Shown here piece by piece: positions 16,076 through 27,487 of a DNA stretch of 45,671 bases. Both the position numbers and the translations under genes were made by a program. The stretch lies in assembly GCA_944320945.1 (NCBI GenBank), contig CALUJK010000005.1, forward strand, positions 1 to 45,671, read 5' to 3'. A model generated the notes under the pieces. The model did no database searches, had not been told where the DNA came from, and saw only the letters and a program-made list of their open reading frames with translations. The stretch's first letter is position 1. Each line of letters opens with the position of its first letter. This DNA is from an uncultured Bacteroides sp. Its GTDB lineage: Bacteria; Bacteroidota; Bacteroidia; Bacteroidales; Bacteroidaceae.

Positions 16076-16148
16076 ACGGGAGTAGCTCAGTTGGTAGAGC
16101 ACCGGTCTCCAAAACCGGGTGTCGGGAGTTCGAGCCTCTCCTCCCGTG
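16076..16148 (+). tRNA. tRNA-Trp(CCA)
   Basis: A 73-nt cloverleaf with acceptor arms ACGGGAG/CTCCCGT and discriminator G. The anticodon loop CTCCAAA gives CCA. It sits 53 nt after tuf and 14 nt before secE, so it is probably processed from the same transcript. Confidence 0.96.
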
Positions 16149-16162
16149 CTAATATTTTTGCA

Positions 16163-16351
16163 ATGAAGAGAATTGTAACATATTTCAAAGAAGCTTACGA
16201 TGAACTTGTGCATAAAGTGTCGTGGCCTACGTATGCAGAACTGACTAACAGTGCGGTAGTTGTTTTATATGCTTCCCTGCTTATCGCATTGGTTGTGTTT
16301 GTGATGGATTTCTGTTTTCAGAATGTAATGGAGTTTGTTTATCCACATTAA
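16163..16351 (+). CDS. secE: preprotein translocase subunit SecE
   Basis: A 62-aa single-spanning membrane protein that clamps SecY in the SecYEG channel. An amphipathic N-terminal helix with the conserved VSWPTYAEL segment is followed by one hydrophobic helix (about residues 30-52). ATG 16163 is chosen because the upstream in-frame ORF runs through the tRNA-Trp gene. Short SecE of this size is normal outside gamma-proteobacteria. nusG follows after 14 nt; the secE-nusG pair is near-universal. Confidence 0.95.
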   Translation: MKRIVTYFKEAYDELVHKVSWPTYAELTNSAVVVLYASLLIALVVFVMDFCFQNVMEFVYPH

Positions 16352-16365
16352 AAAGTTAGGAAAGA

Positions 16366-16908
16366 ATGTCTGAGGTTGAAAAGAAATGGTACGTCTTACG
16401 TGCTGTTAGTGGAAAAGAAGCTAAGGTAAAAGAGTATCTCGAAGCTGATATGAAAAACAGCGACCTTGGTGATTTTGTGTCTCAGGTATTAATTCCGACC
16501 GAGAAGGTGTATCAGGTTCGCAACGGTAAAAAAGTTGTGAAAGAAAGAAGCTATCTTCCGGGCTATGTCTTGGTCGAGGCTGCTTTGGTGGGTGAGGTTG
16601 CTCACCAACTGAGGAATACTCCTAATGTGATAGGCTTTTTAGGTGGAATGGATAAACCGGTTCCTTTACGTCAGTCTGAAGTAAACCGTATTCTGGGTAC
16701 CGTTGACGAATTGCAGGATGCAGCTGAAGAGTTGAATATCCCTTATGTAGTTGGTGAGACGGTGAAGGTAAACTACGGTCCGTTCAGTGGATTTAGTGGT
16801 ATTATTGAAGAAGTGAATACGGAGAAGAAAAAGCTGAAGGTCATGGTAAAGATATTCGGGCGGAAAACACCGCTTGAATTAGGCTTTATGCAGGTCGAAA
16901 AGGAATAG
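16366..16908 (+). CDS. nusG: transcription termination/antitermination factor NusG
   Basis: A 180-aa elongation factor that binds the RNA polymerase clamp and couples it with Rho or the ribosome. An NGN domain (WYVLRAVSGKE at the N-terminus, through about residue 115) includes the conserved RSYLPGYVLVE. A KOW domain follows (about 125-178, GPFSGFSGIIEEV). Only a normal-length linker separates them, without the extra domain of the specialised UpxY antiterminators of Bacteroides capsule loci. Position between secE and rplK confirms the housekeeping copy. Confidence 0.97.
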   Translation: MSEVEKKWYVLRAVSGKEAKVKEYLEADMKNSDLGDFVSQVLIPTEKVYQVRNGKKVVKERSYLPGYVLVEAALVGEVAHQLRNTPNVIGFLGGMDKPVPLRQSEVNRILGTVDELQDAAEELNIPYVVGETVKVNYGPFSGFSGIIEEVNTEKKKLKVMVKIFGRKTPLELGFMQVEKE

Positions 16909-16965
16909 TGCAGGTGTTACGCTGCAATATTTCTTATATGTGTTATATATAAATCATTTTTTAAA

Positions 16966-17409
16966 ATGGCTAAAGAAGTTGCTGGATTAATCAAATTACA
17001 GATTAAAGGAGGCGCGGCAAACCCATCACCTCCCGTAGGACCTGCCTTGGGTTCGAAGGGTATCAATATCATGGAGTTTTGCAAGCAATTCAACGCCAGA
17101 ACCCAAGACAAGGCAGGAAAAGTTCTTCCTGTAATCATCACTTATTATGCAGACAAGTCTTTTGATTTTGTAATCAAGACTCCTCCTGTAGCTGTTCAGT
17201 TGCTGGAGCTGACTAAGGTGAAGAGTGGTTCTGCTGAGCCTAACCGTAAGAAAGTTGCCGAGATTACTTGGGAACAGGTTCGTGCGATTGCTCAGGATAA
17301 GTTGGTCGACTTGAACTGCTTTACTGTAGAGGCAGCTATGAAAATGGTTGCAGGTACAGCGCGTAGTATGGGTATTACTGTAAAAGGGGAGTTCCCGGTT
17401 AACAATTAA
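16966..17409 (+). CDS. rplK: 50S ribosomal protein uL11
   Basis: A 147-aa protein of the GTPase-associated centre, binding 23S rRNA below the L10/L12 stalk. The N-terminal domain has the proline-rich [13 protein letters not shown] segment (release factor and thiopeptide contact region). The C-terminal RNA-binding domain ends with GTARSMGI. It starts 57 nt after nusG; no promoter match is seen there. rplA follows after 15 nt. Confidence 0.98.
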   Translation: MAKEVAGLIKLQIKGGAANPSPPVGPALGSKGINIMEFCKQFNARTQDKAGKVLPVIITYYADKSFDFVIKTPPVAVQLLELTKVKSGSAEPNRKKVAEITWEQVRAIAQDKLVDLNCFTVEAAMKMVAGTARSMGITVKGEFPVNN

Positions 17410-17424
17410 TAAACTTCAATTAGA

Positions 17425-18123
17425 ATGGGTAAACTGACAAAAAATCAAAAGTTGGCTGCAGAAAAAATTGAAGCAGGGAAAGCATACTCTCTTAAAGAAG
17501 CGTCTGCTTTGGTGAAAGAGATTACTTTTACTAAGTTTGATGCTTCATTGGATATTGACGTACGTTTGGGCGTTGACCCTCGTAAGGCAAACCAAATGGT
17601 GAGAGGTGTAGTTTCACTTCCTCATGGTACAGGTAAGGTAACACGTGTGTTGGTGCTTTGTACACCGGATGTTGAAGCTGCTGCAAAAGAAGCCGGAGCC
17701 GATTATGTTGGTCTTGATGAATATATAGAAAAGATCAAAGGTGGATGGACGGATGTAGATGTGATTATCACGATGCCGTCTATCATGGGTAAGATTGGTG
17801 CTTTGGGTCGTGTGCTCGGTCCTCGTGGATTGATGCCGAACCCGAAAAGTGGCACTGTGACTATGGATGTTGCTAAAGCTGTGAAAGAAGTTAAGCAAGG
17901 TAAAATCGACTTCAAGGTTGATAAGAGTGGTATTGTGCATACTTCTATCGGTAAAGTTTCATTTAGTGCTGAGCAAATTCGTGATAATGCGAAAGAATTC
18001 ATCTCTACTTTGATTAAGTTGAAACCGAGTGCAGCAAAAGGTACATATATTAAGAGTATTTATCTTTCGAGTACGATGAGTGCGGGTATCAAGATTGATC
18101 CGAAGAGCGTAGAAGAAATCTAA
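17425..18123 (+). CDS. rplA: 50S ribosomal protein uL1
   Basis: A 232-aa protein of the mobile L1 stalk that guides E-site tRNA release. The two-domain structure is visible, with the domain II hallmark [19 protein letters not shown] and the C-terminal return to domain I ([15 protein letters not shown]). Length equals the family norm of about 230. In other bacteria L1 represses its own mRNA at the rplK leader; no such site could be assigned here. rplJ follows after 15 nt, too little space for the long L10 leader known from E. coli. Confidence 0.98.
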   Translation: MGKLTKNQKLAAEKIEAGKAYSLKEASALVKEITFTKFDASLDIDVRLGVDPRKANQMVRGVVSLPHGTGKVTRVLVLCTPDVEAAAKEAGADYVGLDEYIEKIKGGWTDVDVIITMPSIMGKIGALGRVLGPRGLMPNPKSGTVTMDVAKAVKEVKQGKIDFKVDKSGIVHTSIGKVSFSAEQIRDNAKEFISTLIKLKPSAAKGTYIKSIYLSSTMSAGIKIDPKSVEEI

Positions 18124-18138
18124 TAAAACAGAGTAGCA

Positions 18139-18660
18139 ATGAGAAAGGAAGATAAAAGTACGATTATTGAGCAGATTGCTGCTACAGTGAAAGAATACGG
18201 TCACTTCTATTTGGTTGATACCACGGCTATGAATGCGGCTGATACAAGCGCATTGAGAAGAGAGTGTTTCAAAGCTGGCATCAAATTGATGGTAGTAAAG
18301 AATTCATTGCTTCACAAGGCTTTGGAAAACCTGGAAGAGGATTACTCTCCGCTTTATGACTGTTTGAAAGGAACTACGGCCGTCATGTTTTGCGATGTGG
18401 CAAACGCACCGGCCAAGTTGCTGAAGGATAAGGCTAAGAACGGTATTCCCGGTTTGAAAGCAGCATATGCTGAAGAGGGCTTCTATGTTGGTGCTGACCA
18501 ATTGGATGCACTTGTAGCTATCAAGAGTAAGAATGAAGTTATTGCTGAGATCGTTGCCTTGTTGCAATCGCCGGCCAAGAACGTTATTTCTGCTCTGCAA
18601 TCAGGTGGAAACACCCTTCATGGAGTTCTCAAGACTCTTGGAGAACGTACCGAAGCGTAA
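18139..18660 (+). CDS. rplJ: 50S ribosomal protein uL10
   Basis: A 173-aa stalk-base protein that anchors L12 dimers. The N-terminal rRNA-binding domain (about residues 1-130) contains KLMVVKNSLLHKAL. The C-terminal helix that carries L12 dimers is short (after about 135). The length is normal. rplL follows after 58 nt of A/T-rich sequence with no recognised signal. Confidence 0.97.
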   Translation: MRKEDKSTIIEQIAATVKEYGHFYLVDTTAMNAADTSALRRECFKAGIKLMVVKNSLLHKALENLEEDYSPLYDCLKGTTAVMFCDVANAPAKLLKDKAKNGIPGLKAAYAEEGFYVGADQLDALVAIKSKNEVIAEIVALLQSPAKNVISALQSGGNTLHGVLKTLGERTEA

Positions 18661-18718
18661 GGCTTCATAAAATTACAATCAAATTATTTAGTATTTAAAC
18701 AATTAAAATCATACAAAA

Positions 18719-19096
18719 ATGGCAGATTTGAAAGCTTTTGCAGAACAATTAGTTAACTTGACAGTAAAAGAAGTTAATGAACTTGCAACTATCCTGAAAG
18801 AAGAATATGGTATTGAACCTGCTGCTGCAGCTGTTGCTGTTGCTGCTGGCCCTGCAGCTGGTGCTGCTGCCGCTGCTGAAGAAAAGACTTCTTTCGATGT
18901 AGTATTGAAGAGCGCTGGTGCAGCTAAACTTCAGGTTGTTAAGGCCGTTAAGGAAGCTTGCGGCTTGGGTCTGAAGGAAGCTAAGGATATGGTTGACGGT
19001 GCTCCTAGCGTAGTTAAAGAAGGTTTGGCTAAGGACGAAGCAGAATCGTTGAAGAAAACATTGGAAGAAGCTGGAGCTGAAGTTGAACTTAAATAA
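18719..19096 (+). CDS. rplL: 50S ribosomal protein bL12 (L7/L12)
   Basis: A 125-aa stalk protein that recruits translational GTPases. The N-terminal dimerisation helix pair (about 1-33) is joined by an Ala-rich hinge ([19 protein letters not shown] type, about 37-56) to the C-terminal factor-binding domain (about 58-125) with the conserved [15 protein letters not shown]. Multiple copies per ribosome are expected. A strong hairpin with a T-run follows before rpoB, so stalk genes can be expressed above RNA polymerase. Confidence 0.99.
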   Translation: MADLKAFAEQLVNLTVKEVNELATILKEEYGIEPAAAAVAVAAGPAAGAAAAAEEKTSFDVVLKSAGAAKLQVVKAVKEACGLGLKEAKDMVDGAPSVVKEGLAKDEAESLKKTLEEAGAEVELK

Positions 19097-19121
19097 CATT
19101 GGCCTGTAAATCAGGTAATTC

Positions 19122-19160
19122 GGTTAGGAACCCTTCTTGGAAAGGGTTCTTAACCTTTTT
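19122..19160 (+). terminator. attenuator between rplL and rpoB
   Basis: Arms 19122-19135 and 19142-19155 form a 14-bp stem with one G-U pair and a 6-nt loop, followed directly by TTTTT. It has the form of an intrinsic terminator but lies inside the ribosomal-RNA polymerase operon. No complete promoter is visible between it and rpoB (TATATTTC at 19166-19173 has one mismatch), so partial read-through is likely. Confidence 0.8.
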
Positions 19161-19201
19161 GTGTATATATTTCAAATTAGGTTCAACAAATCCATTTTCA
19201 A

Positions 19202-22200
19202 ATGTCTTCAACCGTTGTAAATCAGAGAGTTAATTTTGCTTCTACTAAGAATCCGTTGGATTATCCGGATTTTTTGGAGGTACAATTGAAGTCATTCAAA
19301 GACTTCCTGCAATTGGATACGCCGCCTGAGAAGCGTAAGAATGAGGGGCTCTATAAAGTTTTTGCTGAAAACTTCCCGATAGCCGATACAAGAAATAATT
19401 TTGTGCTTGAATTTTTGGATTACTATATTGATCCGCCGCGCTATAGTATCGATGAATGTATAGAGCGAGGGCTTACATATAGTGTGCCTTTGAAAGCAAA
19501 ATTAAAATTGTATTGTACCGATCCCGATCATGAAGATTTTGATACGGTGATTCAAGATGTGTTCCTCGGTCCTATTCCGTATATGACTGACAAGGCGACT
19601 TTTGTCATTAACGGTGCGGAACGTGTTGTTGTGTCTCAGTTACATCGTTCGCCGGGCGTATTTTTCGGTCAAAGTGTACATGCCAATGGTGCGAAACTTT
19701 ATTCGGCACGTATTATACCTTTTAAAGGTTCTTGGATAGAGTTTGCTACCGATATCAACAATGTGATGTATGCGTACATCGACCGTAAAAAGAAATTGCC
19801 GGTAACAACTTTGTTGAGAGCTATTGGCTTTGAGAATGACAAGGATATCCTTGAGATATTCAACTTGGCAGAAGACGTCAAAGTAAACAAAACCAATCTG
19901 AAGAAGATTGTTGGACGTAAGCTGGCCGCTCGTGTATTGAAGACATGGATTGAGGACTTTGTTGATGAAGATACCGGTGAGGTAGTTTCTATCGAACGTA
20001 ATGAGGTCGTTATTGACCGTGAGACTGTCATCGAACCGGAACATGTAGATATTATATTGGAGTCGGGCGTTCAAAATGTTCTTGTGCACAAAGAAGAACC
20101 GAACCAGTCCGATTATTCTATCATATACAATACGCTTCAGAAAGACCCGAGTAACTCTGAAAAGGAAGCTGTGCTTTACATCTATCGCCAGTTGAGAAAT
20201 GCAGACCCTGCCGATGATGCAAGTGCACGCGAAGTAATCAATAACCTGTTCTTCTCGGAGAAGCGATATGATTTGGGAGACGTAGGCCGTTATCGTATCA
20301 ATAAAAAATTGAATCTGACGACGGATATGGATGTACGTGTCCTGACGAAAGAAGATATTATTGAGATTATCAAATATCTCATCGAGCTGATCAATTCGAA
20401 AGCGGATGTGGATGATATCGACCACTTGAGCAACCGTCGCGTGCGTACGGTGGGTGAGCAGTTGTCTAATCAGTTCGCTATCGGTTTGGCTCGTATGTCT
20501 CGTACGATTCGTGAACGTATGAATGTGCGCGACAATGAAGTGTTTACTCCGATTGATTTGATTAATGCAAAGACGATTTCGTCTGTTATTAATTCTTTCT
20601 TCGGAACAAATGCTTTGTCTCAGTTCATGGATCAGACAAACCCGTTGGCTGAGATTACTCACAAACGTCGTATGTCGGCACTGGGTCCCGGTGGTTTGTC
20701 GCGTGAGCGCGCGGGCTTTGAGGTGCGTGACGTGCACTATACACACTATGGTCGTCTGTGTCCGATTGAGACGCCGGAAGGTCCGAACATCGGTTTGATT
20801 TCTTCGTTGTGTGTATTTGCCAAGATTAATGATTTAGGCTTCATTGAAACGCCGTATCGTAAAGTTGAGAATGGCAAAGTTGACCTTTCGGAGAACGGTT
20901 TGGTTTATCTGACAGCTGAAGAAGAAGAAGGTAAGATTATAGCACAGGGTAATGCACCTCTCAATGATGATGGTACATTTATTCGTGAAAAGGTTAAAGC
21001 ACGTCAGGATGCGGATTATCCGTTGGTTACGCCGAATGAGGTGGAATTGATGGACGTATCTCCTCAGCAGATTGCTTCTATCGCCGCTTCTTTGATTCCT
21101 TTCTTGGAACATGACGATGCTAACCGTGCGTTGATGGGTTCGAACATGATGCGTCAGGCAGTTCCTTTGTTGCGTACGGAGGCCCCAATTGTGGGTACTG
21201 GCATTGAACGTCAGTTGGCGCGTGATTCTCGTACTCAGATTGCGGCAGAAGGTGATGGTGTAGTTGACTTTGTAGATGCTACGACGATCCGTATCTTGTA
21301 TGACCGTACGGAAGATGAAGAGTTCGTCAGCTTTGAATCGGCTCTGAAAGAGTACCACATTCCGAAATGGCGTCGTACGAACCAGAATATGACAATCGAT
21401 TTGCGCCCGATTTGTGAGAAAGGACAAAGAGTAACCGCAGGTCAGATTCTGACGGAAGGTTATTCTACTCAGGATGGTGAATTGGCACTAGGTAAGAACT
21501 TGCTGGTAGCCTATATGCCATGGAAGGGATATAACTATGAGGATGCAATCGTTTTGAATGAAAGGGTTGTACGTGAGGATATTCTGACTTCTGTACACGT
21601 AGAGGAATTCTCTTTGGAAGTTCGTGAGACGAAGCGCGGTATGGAAGAGTTGACTTCTGATATTCCTAACGTAAGTGAGGAAGCAACGAAAGATTTGGAT
21701 GATAATGGTATTGTCCGGATTGGTGCCCGCATTGAACCGGGTGATATCTTGATTGGAAAGATTACTCCGAAAGGTGAGTCTGATCCATCACCCGAAGAAA
21801 AATTGCTTCGCGCCATCTTTGGTGATAAGGCTGGTGACGTGAAAGATGCTTCGTTGAAAGCATCTCCTTCTTTGAAAGGCGTTGTTATTGGCAAACGCTT
21901 GTTCTCTCGTGTTATCAAGACACGTAGCTCTAAGCTGGCAGACAAGGCTTTATTGCCGAAGATTGATGAAGAATTTGAAGGGAAAGCTGCTGATTTAAAG
22001 AAAATCTTGACAAACAAACTTCTGAAGTTGACAGAAAACTATACTTCAGAGGGAGTGAAAGATTATATGGGAGCCGATGTGATTGCGAAAGGTGCCCGCT
22101 TCTCTGCTTCGGATTTCAGTGATTTGGACTTCACGACTGTTCAGTTAAGCAACTGGACGAAGGACGAACATACAAACGGATTGATTCGTGCCTTGGTGAT

Positions 22201-23014
22201 GAACTACATCAAGAAGTATAAAGAACTGGATGCAGAGTTGAAACGTAAGAAGTTTGCTATTACCATTGGTGATGAATTACCTTCCGGTATTGTGCAAATG
22301 GCCAAAGTATATATTGCTAAGAAACGTAAGATCGGTGTCGGTGATAAGATGGCAGGTCGCCACGGTAATAAGGGTATCGTGTCTCGTGTAGTACGTCAGG
22401 AAGATATGCCGTTCTTGGCAGATGGTACTCCTGTTGATATCGTACTGAATCCGTTGGGTGTGCCTTCGCGTATGAATATCGGCCAGATATTCGAAGCTGT
22501 TTTAGGTAGTGCCGGAAAGAAACTTGGCGTAAAATTTGCTACTCCTATTTTTGATGGAGCTACGTTGGATGACTTGAATGAATGGACTGATAAGGCTGGT
22601 TTGCCCCGTTATGGTAAGACAACCTTGTATGATGGAGGTACCGGTGAAGCCTTTGAACAGCAGGCTACGGTTGGCGTGACTTATATGTTGAAACTCGGTC
22701 ACATGGTTGAGGATAAAATGCACGCCCGTTCTATTGGTCCGTATTCACTTATTACACAACAGCCATTGGGTGGTAAGGCACAATTCGGTGGTCAGCGTTT
22801 CGGAGAAATGGAGGTTTGGGCGCTTGAAGCCTTTGGCGCGGCGCATATCCTGCAAGAGATTTTGACAATCAAGTCTGATGACGTCGTTGGACGTTCTAAG
22901 GCTTATGAAGCAATTGTGAAGGGTGAACCGATGCCTACACCGGGTATTCCTGAATCACTGAATGTATTGCTGCACGAGTTGAGAGGTTTAGGCTTGAGTA
23001 TCAATCTTGAATAA
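19202..23014 (+). CDS. rpoB: RNA polymerase subunit beta
   Basis: A 1270-aa catalytic subunit. The rifampicin-binding cluster is readable: Asp477, His487 and Ser492 (the equivalents of E. coli 516, 526 and 531) are wild type within [16 protein letters not shown], so target-based rifampicin resistance is not predicted. Other landmarks are [14 protein letters not shown], the [15 protein letters not shown] region ([13 protein letters not shown]) and [12 protein letters not shown] near the active site. The C-terminus ends in the conserved [10 protein letters not shown]. rpoC starts 28 nt later. Confidence 0.99.
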   Translation: MSSTVVNQRVNFASTKNPLDYPDFLEVQLKSFKDFLQLDTPPEKRKNEGLYKVFAENFPIADTRNNFVLEFLDYYIDPPRYSIDECIERGLTYSVPLKAKLKLYCTDPDHEDFDTVIQDVFLGPIPYMTDKATFVINGAERVVVSQLHRSPGVFFGQSVHANGAKLYSARIIPFKGSWIEFATDINNVMYAYIDRKKKLPVTTLLRAIGFENDKDILEIFNLAEDVKVNKTNLKKIVGRKLAARVLKTWIEDFVDEDTGEVVSIERNEVVIDRETVIEPEHVDIILESGVQNVLVHKEEPNQSDYSIIYNTLQKDPSNSEKEAVLYIYRQLRNADPADDASAREVINNLFFSEKRYDLGDVGRYRINKKLNLTTDMDVRVLTKEDIIEIIKYLIELINSKADVDDIDHLSNRRVRTVGEQLSNQFAIGLARMSRTIRERMNVRDNEVFTPIDLINAKTISSVINSFFGTNALSQFMDQTNPLAEITHKRRMSALGPGGLSRERAGFEVRDVHYTHYGRLCPIETPEGPNIGLISSLCVFAKINDLGFIETPYRKVENGKVDLSENGLVYLTAEEEEGKIIAQGNAPLNDDGTFIREKVKARQDADYPLVTPNEVELMDVSPQQIASIAASLIPFLEHDDANRALMGSNMMRQAVPLLRTEAPIVGTGIERQLARDSRTQIAAEGDGVVDFVDATTIRILYDRTEDEEFVSFESALKEYHIPKWRRTNQNMTIDLRPICEKGQRVTAGQILTEGYSTQDGELALGKNLLVAYMPWKGYNYEDAIVLNERVVREDILTSVHVEEFSLEVRETKRGMEELTSDIPNVSEEATKDLDDNGIVRIGARIEPGDILIGKITPKGESDPSPEEKLLRAIFGDKAGDVKDASLKASPSLKGVVIGKRLFSRVIKTRSSKLADKALLPKIDEEFEGKAADLKKILTNKLLKLTENYTSEGVKDYMGADVIAKGARFSASDFSDLDFTTVQLSNWTKDEHTNGLIRALVMNYIKKYKELDAELKRKKFAITIGDELPSGIVQMAKVYIAKKRKIGVGDKMAGRHGNKGIVSRVVRQEDMPFLADGTPVDIVLNPLGVPSRMNIGQIFEAVLGSAGKKLGVKFATPIFDGATLDDLNEWTDKAGLPRYGKTTLYDGGTGEAFEQQATVGVTYMLKLGHMVEDKMHARSIGPYSLITQQPLGGKAQFGGQRFGEMEVWALEAFGAAHILQEILTIKSDDVVGRSKAYEAIVKGEPMPTPGIPESLNVLLHELRGLGLSINLE

Positions 23015-23042
23015 GTATTTATAATTTCAATCTACATAACGT

Positions 23043-26000
23043 ATGGCTTTTAGAAAAGATAACAAGATAAAGAGTAATTTCTCGAAAATCTCTATCGGTT
23101 TGGCTTCTCCTGAAGAAATCCTTGAGAATTCGAGTGGTGAAGTTTTAAAGCCTGAAACCATCAATTACCGTACATATAAACCCGAACGCGACGGTCTGTT
23201 TTGCGAACGTATTTTTGGTCCGGTAAAGGATTATGAATGCCATTGCGGTAAATATAAACGCATCCGTTACAAGGGTATTGTGTGCGATCGTTGTGGTGTT
23301 GAAGTCACAGAAAAGAAAGTGCGCCGCGAGCGTATGGGACATATCCAGTTAGTTGTTCCTGTTGCTCATATCTGGTATTTCCGCTCACTTCCCAATAAAA
23401 TCGGTTATTTGTTAGGTTTGCCGACGAAGAAGTTGGATGCCATTATCTATTATGAACGTTACGTTGTTATTCAACCGGGTGTGTTGAGTGACGAAGTGGC
23501 TCAATATGATCTGTTGGAAGAAAGCGAATATCTGGATTTGCTGGATAAACTGCCTAAGGATAATCAGTTCTTGGAAGATTCCGATCCTAATAAGTTTATC
23601 GCAAAGATGGGAGCAGAAGCTGTTTATGATTTGCTTTGCCGCATTGATTTGGATGCACTTTCTTATGAATTGCGTCACCGTGCAGGTAGTGATTCTTCAC
23701 AGCAGCGTAAAAGCGAGGCTCTGAAGCGTTTGCAGGTTGTAGAGTCGTTCCGTACATCTCGTGGCAGAAATAAGCCCGAGTGGATGATTATGCGCATTAT
23801 ACCTGTCATTCCGCCTGAGTTGCGTCCGTTGGTTCCGTTGGATGGTGGTCGTTTCGCTACTTCGGATTTGAATGACCTGTATCGCCGTGTGATTATTCGT
23901 AACAATCGCTTGAAGAGATTGATTGAAATTAAGGCTCCGGAAGTTATTCTGCGTAATGAGAAACGTATGTTGCAAGAGGCTGTTGACTCATTGTTCGACA
24001 ACTCTCGCAAGTCCAGTGCGGTGAAGACTGATGCCAATCGTCCTTTGAAGTCTCTTTCTGATAGTTTGAAAGGTAAGCAGGGACGCTTCCGTCAGAATTT
24101 GTTGGGTAAACGTGTGGATTACTCAGCCCGTTCTGTAATCGTTGTTGGACCGGAATTGAAGATGGGTGAGTGCGGTATTCCTAAATTGATGGCAGCCGAG
24201 CTCTATAAGCCGTTTATCATCCGTAAACTCATTGAACGCGGTATTGTAAAAACTGTGAAGAGTGCCAAGAAGATTGTTGACCGTAAGGAACCCGTTATCT
24301 GGGATATCCTGGAGCACGTGATGAAAGGACACCCTGTTCTGCTGAACCGTGCCCCGACGCTTCACCGTCTTGGTATTCAGGCTTTCCAACCGAAAATGAT
24401 TGAAGGTAAGGCTATCCAATTACACCCATTGGCATGTACGGCATTTAATGCCGACTTCGATGGTGACCAGATGGCTGTGCATTTGCCTCTGAGTAACGAA
24501 GCTATTTTGGAAGCTCAGTTGCTGATGCTTCAATCTCACAATATTCTGAACCCTGCTAACGGTGCACCTATTACCGTGCCGGCGCAAGATATGGTACTTG
24601 GTTTGTATTATATTACAAAATTGCGTAAGGGAGCTAAAGGGGAAGGCTTGACTTTCTATGGACCGGAAGAGGCACTCATCGCTTACAATGAAGGAAAGTG
24701 TGATATCCATGCACCTGTCAGTGTCATTGTAAATGATGTGGATGAAAACGGGAATATCGTTAAGAAAATGATGCATGATACTTCTGTAGGTCGTGTCATC
24801 GTTAACGAACTGGTTCCTGATGAAGCCGGATATATCAATACTATTATATCGAAGAAGTCATTGCGCGACATCATCAGCCATGTTATTAAAGTGTGTGGCG
24901 TTTCTAAAGCTGCAGATTTCTTGGATGGTATCAAGAACTTGGGTTATTATATGGCCTTTAAAGGTGGCTTGTCATTCAACTTGGGCGATATTATTATTCC
25001 CGAAGAGAAAGAGGCACTGGTACAGAAAGGTTATGAAGAGGTTGAGCAGGTTATCAATAACTATAACATGGGTTTCATTACCAACAATGAACGTTATAAC
25101 CAGGTTATTGATATTTGGACACATGTTAATTCTGAGCTGTCTAACATCTTGATGAAGACCATTTCTAACGACGACCAAGGTTTCAATTCAGTTTATATGA
25201 TGCTGGATTCGGGTGCCCGTGGTTCTAAGGAACAGATTCGTCAGTTGTCCGGTATGCGTGGTTTGATGGCTAAACCGCAGAAAGCAGGTGCTGAAGGCGG
25301 TCAGATTATTGAAAACCCGATTCTTTCGAACTTTAAGGAAGGCCTTTCCGTGTTGGAATATTTTATTTCTACTCACGGTGCGCGTAAAGGTTTGGCCGAT
25401 ACAGCCTTGAAGACAGCGGATGCCGGTTATTTGACCCGTCGTTTGGTCGATGTTTCGCATGATGTTATCATCAACGAAGAAGACTGCGGTACTCTCCGCG
25501 GACTGGTTTGCGCAGCGTTGAAGAATAACGATGAGGTTATTGCTACGTTGTATGAACGTATTCTCGGTCGTGTATCTGTACATGATATTGTTCATCCTAC
25601 AACAGGTGAATTGATTGTAGCCGGTGGCGAAGAGATAACAGAAGAAATTGCTCAGAAGATAGAGGATTCTCCGATAGAAAGCGTTGAAATCCGCTCCGTA
25701 TTGACGTGTGAGTCTAAGAAAGGTGTTTGTGCTAAGTGCTACGGACGCAATTTGGCTACAAGTCGTATGGTTCAAAAGGGCGAGGCTGTCGGAGTCATTG
25801 CAGCTCAATCTATTGGTGAACCGGGTACACAGTTGACATTGCGTACGTTCCACGCGGGTGGTACGGCTGCCAATATCGCAGCTAATGCCAGCATCGTGGC
25901 CAAGAATAATGCACGTTTGGAATTTGAGGAACTTCGTACAGTAGATGTCATCGATGAAGCGGGAGAACCGGCTAAGATGGTAGTAGGCCGTTTGGCTGAG

Positions 26001-27341
26001 TTGCGCTTCGTGGATGTGAATACAGATATTGTACTTTCTACTCACAATGTGCCTTATGGCTCTACTTTGTATGCTACGGATGGAGAAGTGGTTGAAAAAG
26101 GTAAGCTGATTGCACGTTGGGATCCGTTTAATGCAGTGATTATCACTGAAGCGGCGGGTAAGATTGAATTCGAAGATGTGATTGAAAACGTTACTTATAA
26201 AGTGGAGTCCGATGAGTCAACCGGTTTGCGTGAAATTATCATCATCGAATCTAAGGATAAGACGAAAGTACCTACCGCTCACATTATGACTGAGTCCGGC
26301 GAATTGATTCGTACTTATAACTTGCCTGTGGGTGGCCACGTTGTGGTAGAAGACAAGCAGACTGTTAAAGCGGGTGATGTCATTGTGAAGATACCTCGTG
26401 CCGTTGGTAAGGCAGGTGATATTACGGGTGGTCTTCCTCGTGTTACAGAGCTGTTTGAAGCACGTAATCCGTCCAATCCGGCTGTTGTTTCTGAAATTGA
26501 TGGTGAGGTGACGATGGGTAAAGTAAAGCGTGGTAATCGTGAAATCATCGTTACGTCTAAGAGCGGAGAAGTCAAGAAGTATCTGGTGCCTCTATCCAAG
26601 CAGATTCTGGTACAGGAGAATGACTACGTACGTGCAGGTACACCGTTGTCTGATGGTGCAATTACACCGGCCGATATCTTGGCGATTAAAGGTCCTACGG
26701 CTGTCCAAGAATATATCGTGAATGAAGTTCAGGATGTTTATCGTTTGCAAGGTGTGAAGATTAATGATAAACACTTTGAGATTATCGTTCGTCAGATGAT
26801 GCGTAAGGTTGAGATTAACGAACCGGGCGATACACGTTTCTTGGAACAACAGGTTGTTGACAAGATTGACTTCATGGAGGAAAATGACCGTATCTGGGGT
26901 AAGAAGGTAGTTGTAGATGCCGGTGACTCACAGAGTTTGCAGCCCGGTCAGATTGTCACAGCTCGTAAGCTGCGTGATGAAAACTCTATGTTGAAACGTC
27001 GTGACCTCAAACCGGTACAAGTACGTGATGCCGTGCCTGCTACTTCTACGCAGATATTGCAAGGTATTACCCGTGCAGCATTGCAGACCTCAAGCTTTAT
27101 GTCCGCTGCTTCTTTCCAAGAGACGACGAAAGTACTTAATGAAGCAGCTATCAATGGCAAGGTTGATAGATTGGAAGGCATGAAGGAGAACGTTATCTGT
27201 GGTCATCTTATTCCTGCCGGTACTGGTCAGCGTGAGTTTGACAAAATCATTGTTGGCTCTAAAGAAGAATACGACCGGATGTTAGCGAATAAGAAGACAG
27301 TGTTAGACTATAATACTGTTGACGAAAAAGTGGAAGGATAA
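23043..27341 (+). CDS. rpoC: RNA polymerase subunit beta'
   Basis: A 1432-aa catalytic subunit. The N-terminal zinc ribbon has CHCGKYKR and CDRCGVEV. The active-site loop [12 protein letters not shown] holds the Mg-binding Asp471, Asp473 and Asp475. A second zinc site is formed around [14 protein letters not shown]. The trigger loop and bridge helix region follows ([13 protein letters not shown]). The length fits Bacteroidetes beta'. It is the last gene of the tuf-rpoC block and is followed by a 23-bp hairpin terminator. Confidence 0.99.
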   Translation: MAFRKDNKIKSNFSKISIGLASPEEILENSSGEVLKPETINYRTYKPERDGLFCERIFGPVKDYECHCGKYKRIRYKGIVCDRCGVEVTEKKVRRERMGHIQLVVPVAHIWYFRSLPNKIGYLLGLPTKKLDAIIYYERYVVIQPGVLSDEVAQYDLLEESEYLDLLDKLPKDNQFLEDSDPNKFIAKMGAEAVYDLLCRIDLDALSYELRHRAGSDSSQQRKSEALKRLQVVESFRTSRGRNKPEWMIMRIIPVIPPELRPLVPLDGGRFATSDLNDLYRRVIIRNNRLKRLIEIKAPEVILRNEKRMLQEAVDSLFDNSRKSSAVKTDANRPLKSLSDSLKGKQGRFRQNLLGKRVDYSARSVIVVGPELKMGECGIPKLMAAELYKPFIIRKLIERGIVKTVKSAKKIVDRKEPVIWDILEHVMKGHPVLLNRAPTLHRLGIQAFQPKMIEGKAIQLHPLACTAFNADFDGDQMAVHLPLSNEAILEAQLLMLQSHNILNPANGAPITVPAQDMVLGLYYITKLRKGAKGEGLTFYGPEEALIAYNEGKCDIHAPVSVIVNDVDENGNIVKKMMHDTSVGRVIVNELVPDEAGYINTIISKKSLRDIISHVIKVCGVSKAADFLDGIKNLGYYMAFKGGLSFNLGDIIIPEEKEALVQKGYEEVEQVINNYNMGFITNNERYNQVIDIWTHVNSELSNILMKTISNDDQGFNSVYMMLDSGARGSKEQIRQLSGMRGLMAKPQKAGAEGGQIIENPILSNFKEGLSVLEYFISTHGARKGLADTALKTADAGYLTRRLVDVSHDVIINEEDCGTLRGLVCAALKNNDEVIATLYERILGRVSVHDIVHPTTGELIVAGGEEITEEIAQKIEDSPIESVEIRSVLTCESKKGVCAKCYGRNLATSRMVQKGEAVGVIAAQSIGEPGTQLTLRTFHAGGTAANIAANASIVAKNNARLEFEELRTVDVIDEAGEPAKMVVGRLAELRFVDVNTDIVLSTHNVPYGSTLYATDGEVVEKGKLIARWDPFNAVIITEAAGKIEFEDVIENVTYKVESDESTGLREIIIIESKDKTKVPTAHIMTESGELIRTYNLPVGGHVVVEDKQTVKAGDVIVKIPRAVGKAGDITGGLPRVTELFEARNPSNPAVVSEIDGEVTMGKVKRGNREIIVTSKSGEVKKYLVPLSKQILVQENDYVRAGTPLSDGAITPADILAIKGPTAVQEYIVNEVQDVYRLQGVKINDKHFEIIVRQMMRKVEINEPGDTRFLEQQVVDKIDFMEENDRIWGKKVVVDAGDSQSLQPGQIVTARKLRDENSMLKRRDLKPVQVRDAVPATSTQILQGITRAALQTSSFMSAASFQETTKVLNEAAINGKVDRLEGMKENVICGHLIPAGTGQREFDKIIVGSKEEYDRMLANKKTVLDYNTVDEKVEG

Positions 27342-27360
27342 TTTTCGTAAGAAAAGTGAT

Positions 27361-27415
27361 AAATGAGAAAAAGAAAGCGTACCAACATGGTGCGCTTTCT
27401 TTTTCTCATTTTTTG
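27361..27415. terminator. strong terminator of the rpoBC operon
   Basis: Arms 27361-27383 and 27389-27411 form a 23-bp stem with one G-U pair and a 5-nt loop, followed by T residues to 27415. It begins 19 nt after the rpoC stop codon and is the longest terminator-like stem in the window. Confidence 0.88.
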
Positions 27416-27450
27416 TCTTGTATATCAATTTATGATTGCGATTTTTTGTG

Positions 27451-27458
27451 TAGGTTTG
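27451..27458 (+). promoter_or_regulatory. candidate -7 box for the DUF3467 gene
   Basis: TAGGTTTG matches TAnnTTTG, 29 nt upstream of the ATG at 27488 and just after the rpoC terminator. The -33 element is weak (TTTA near 27429-27432, 18-bp spacing). Confidence 0.5.
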
Positions 27459-27487
27459 TGCACGAAACAAATGAAGTGATATCAGAT

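Noticed and set aside
16153..16160. TATTTTTG as a -7 box for secE
   Set aside because: It lies 2 nt before the ATG, so transcription would start inside the coding region; probably chance in A/T-rich sequence.
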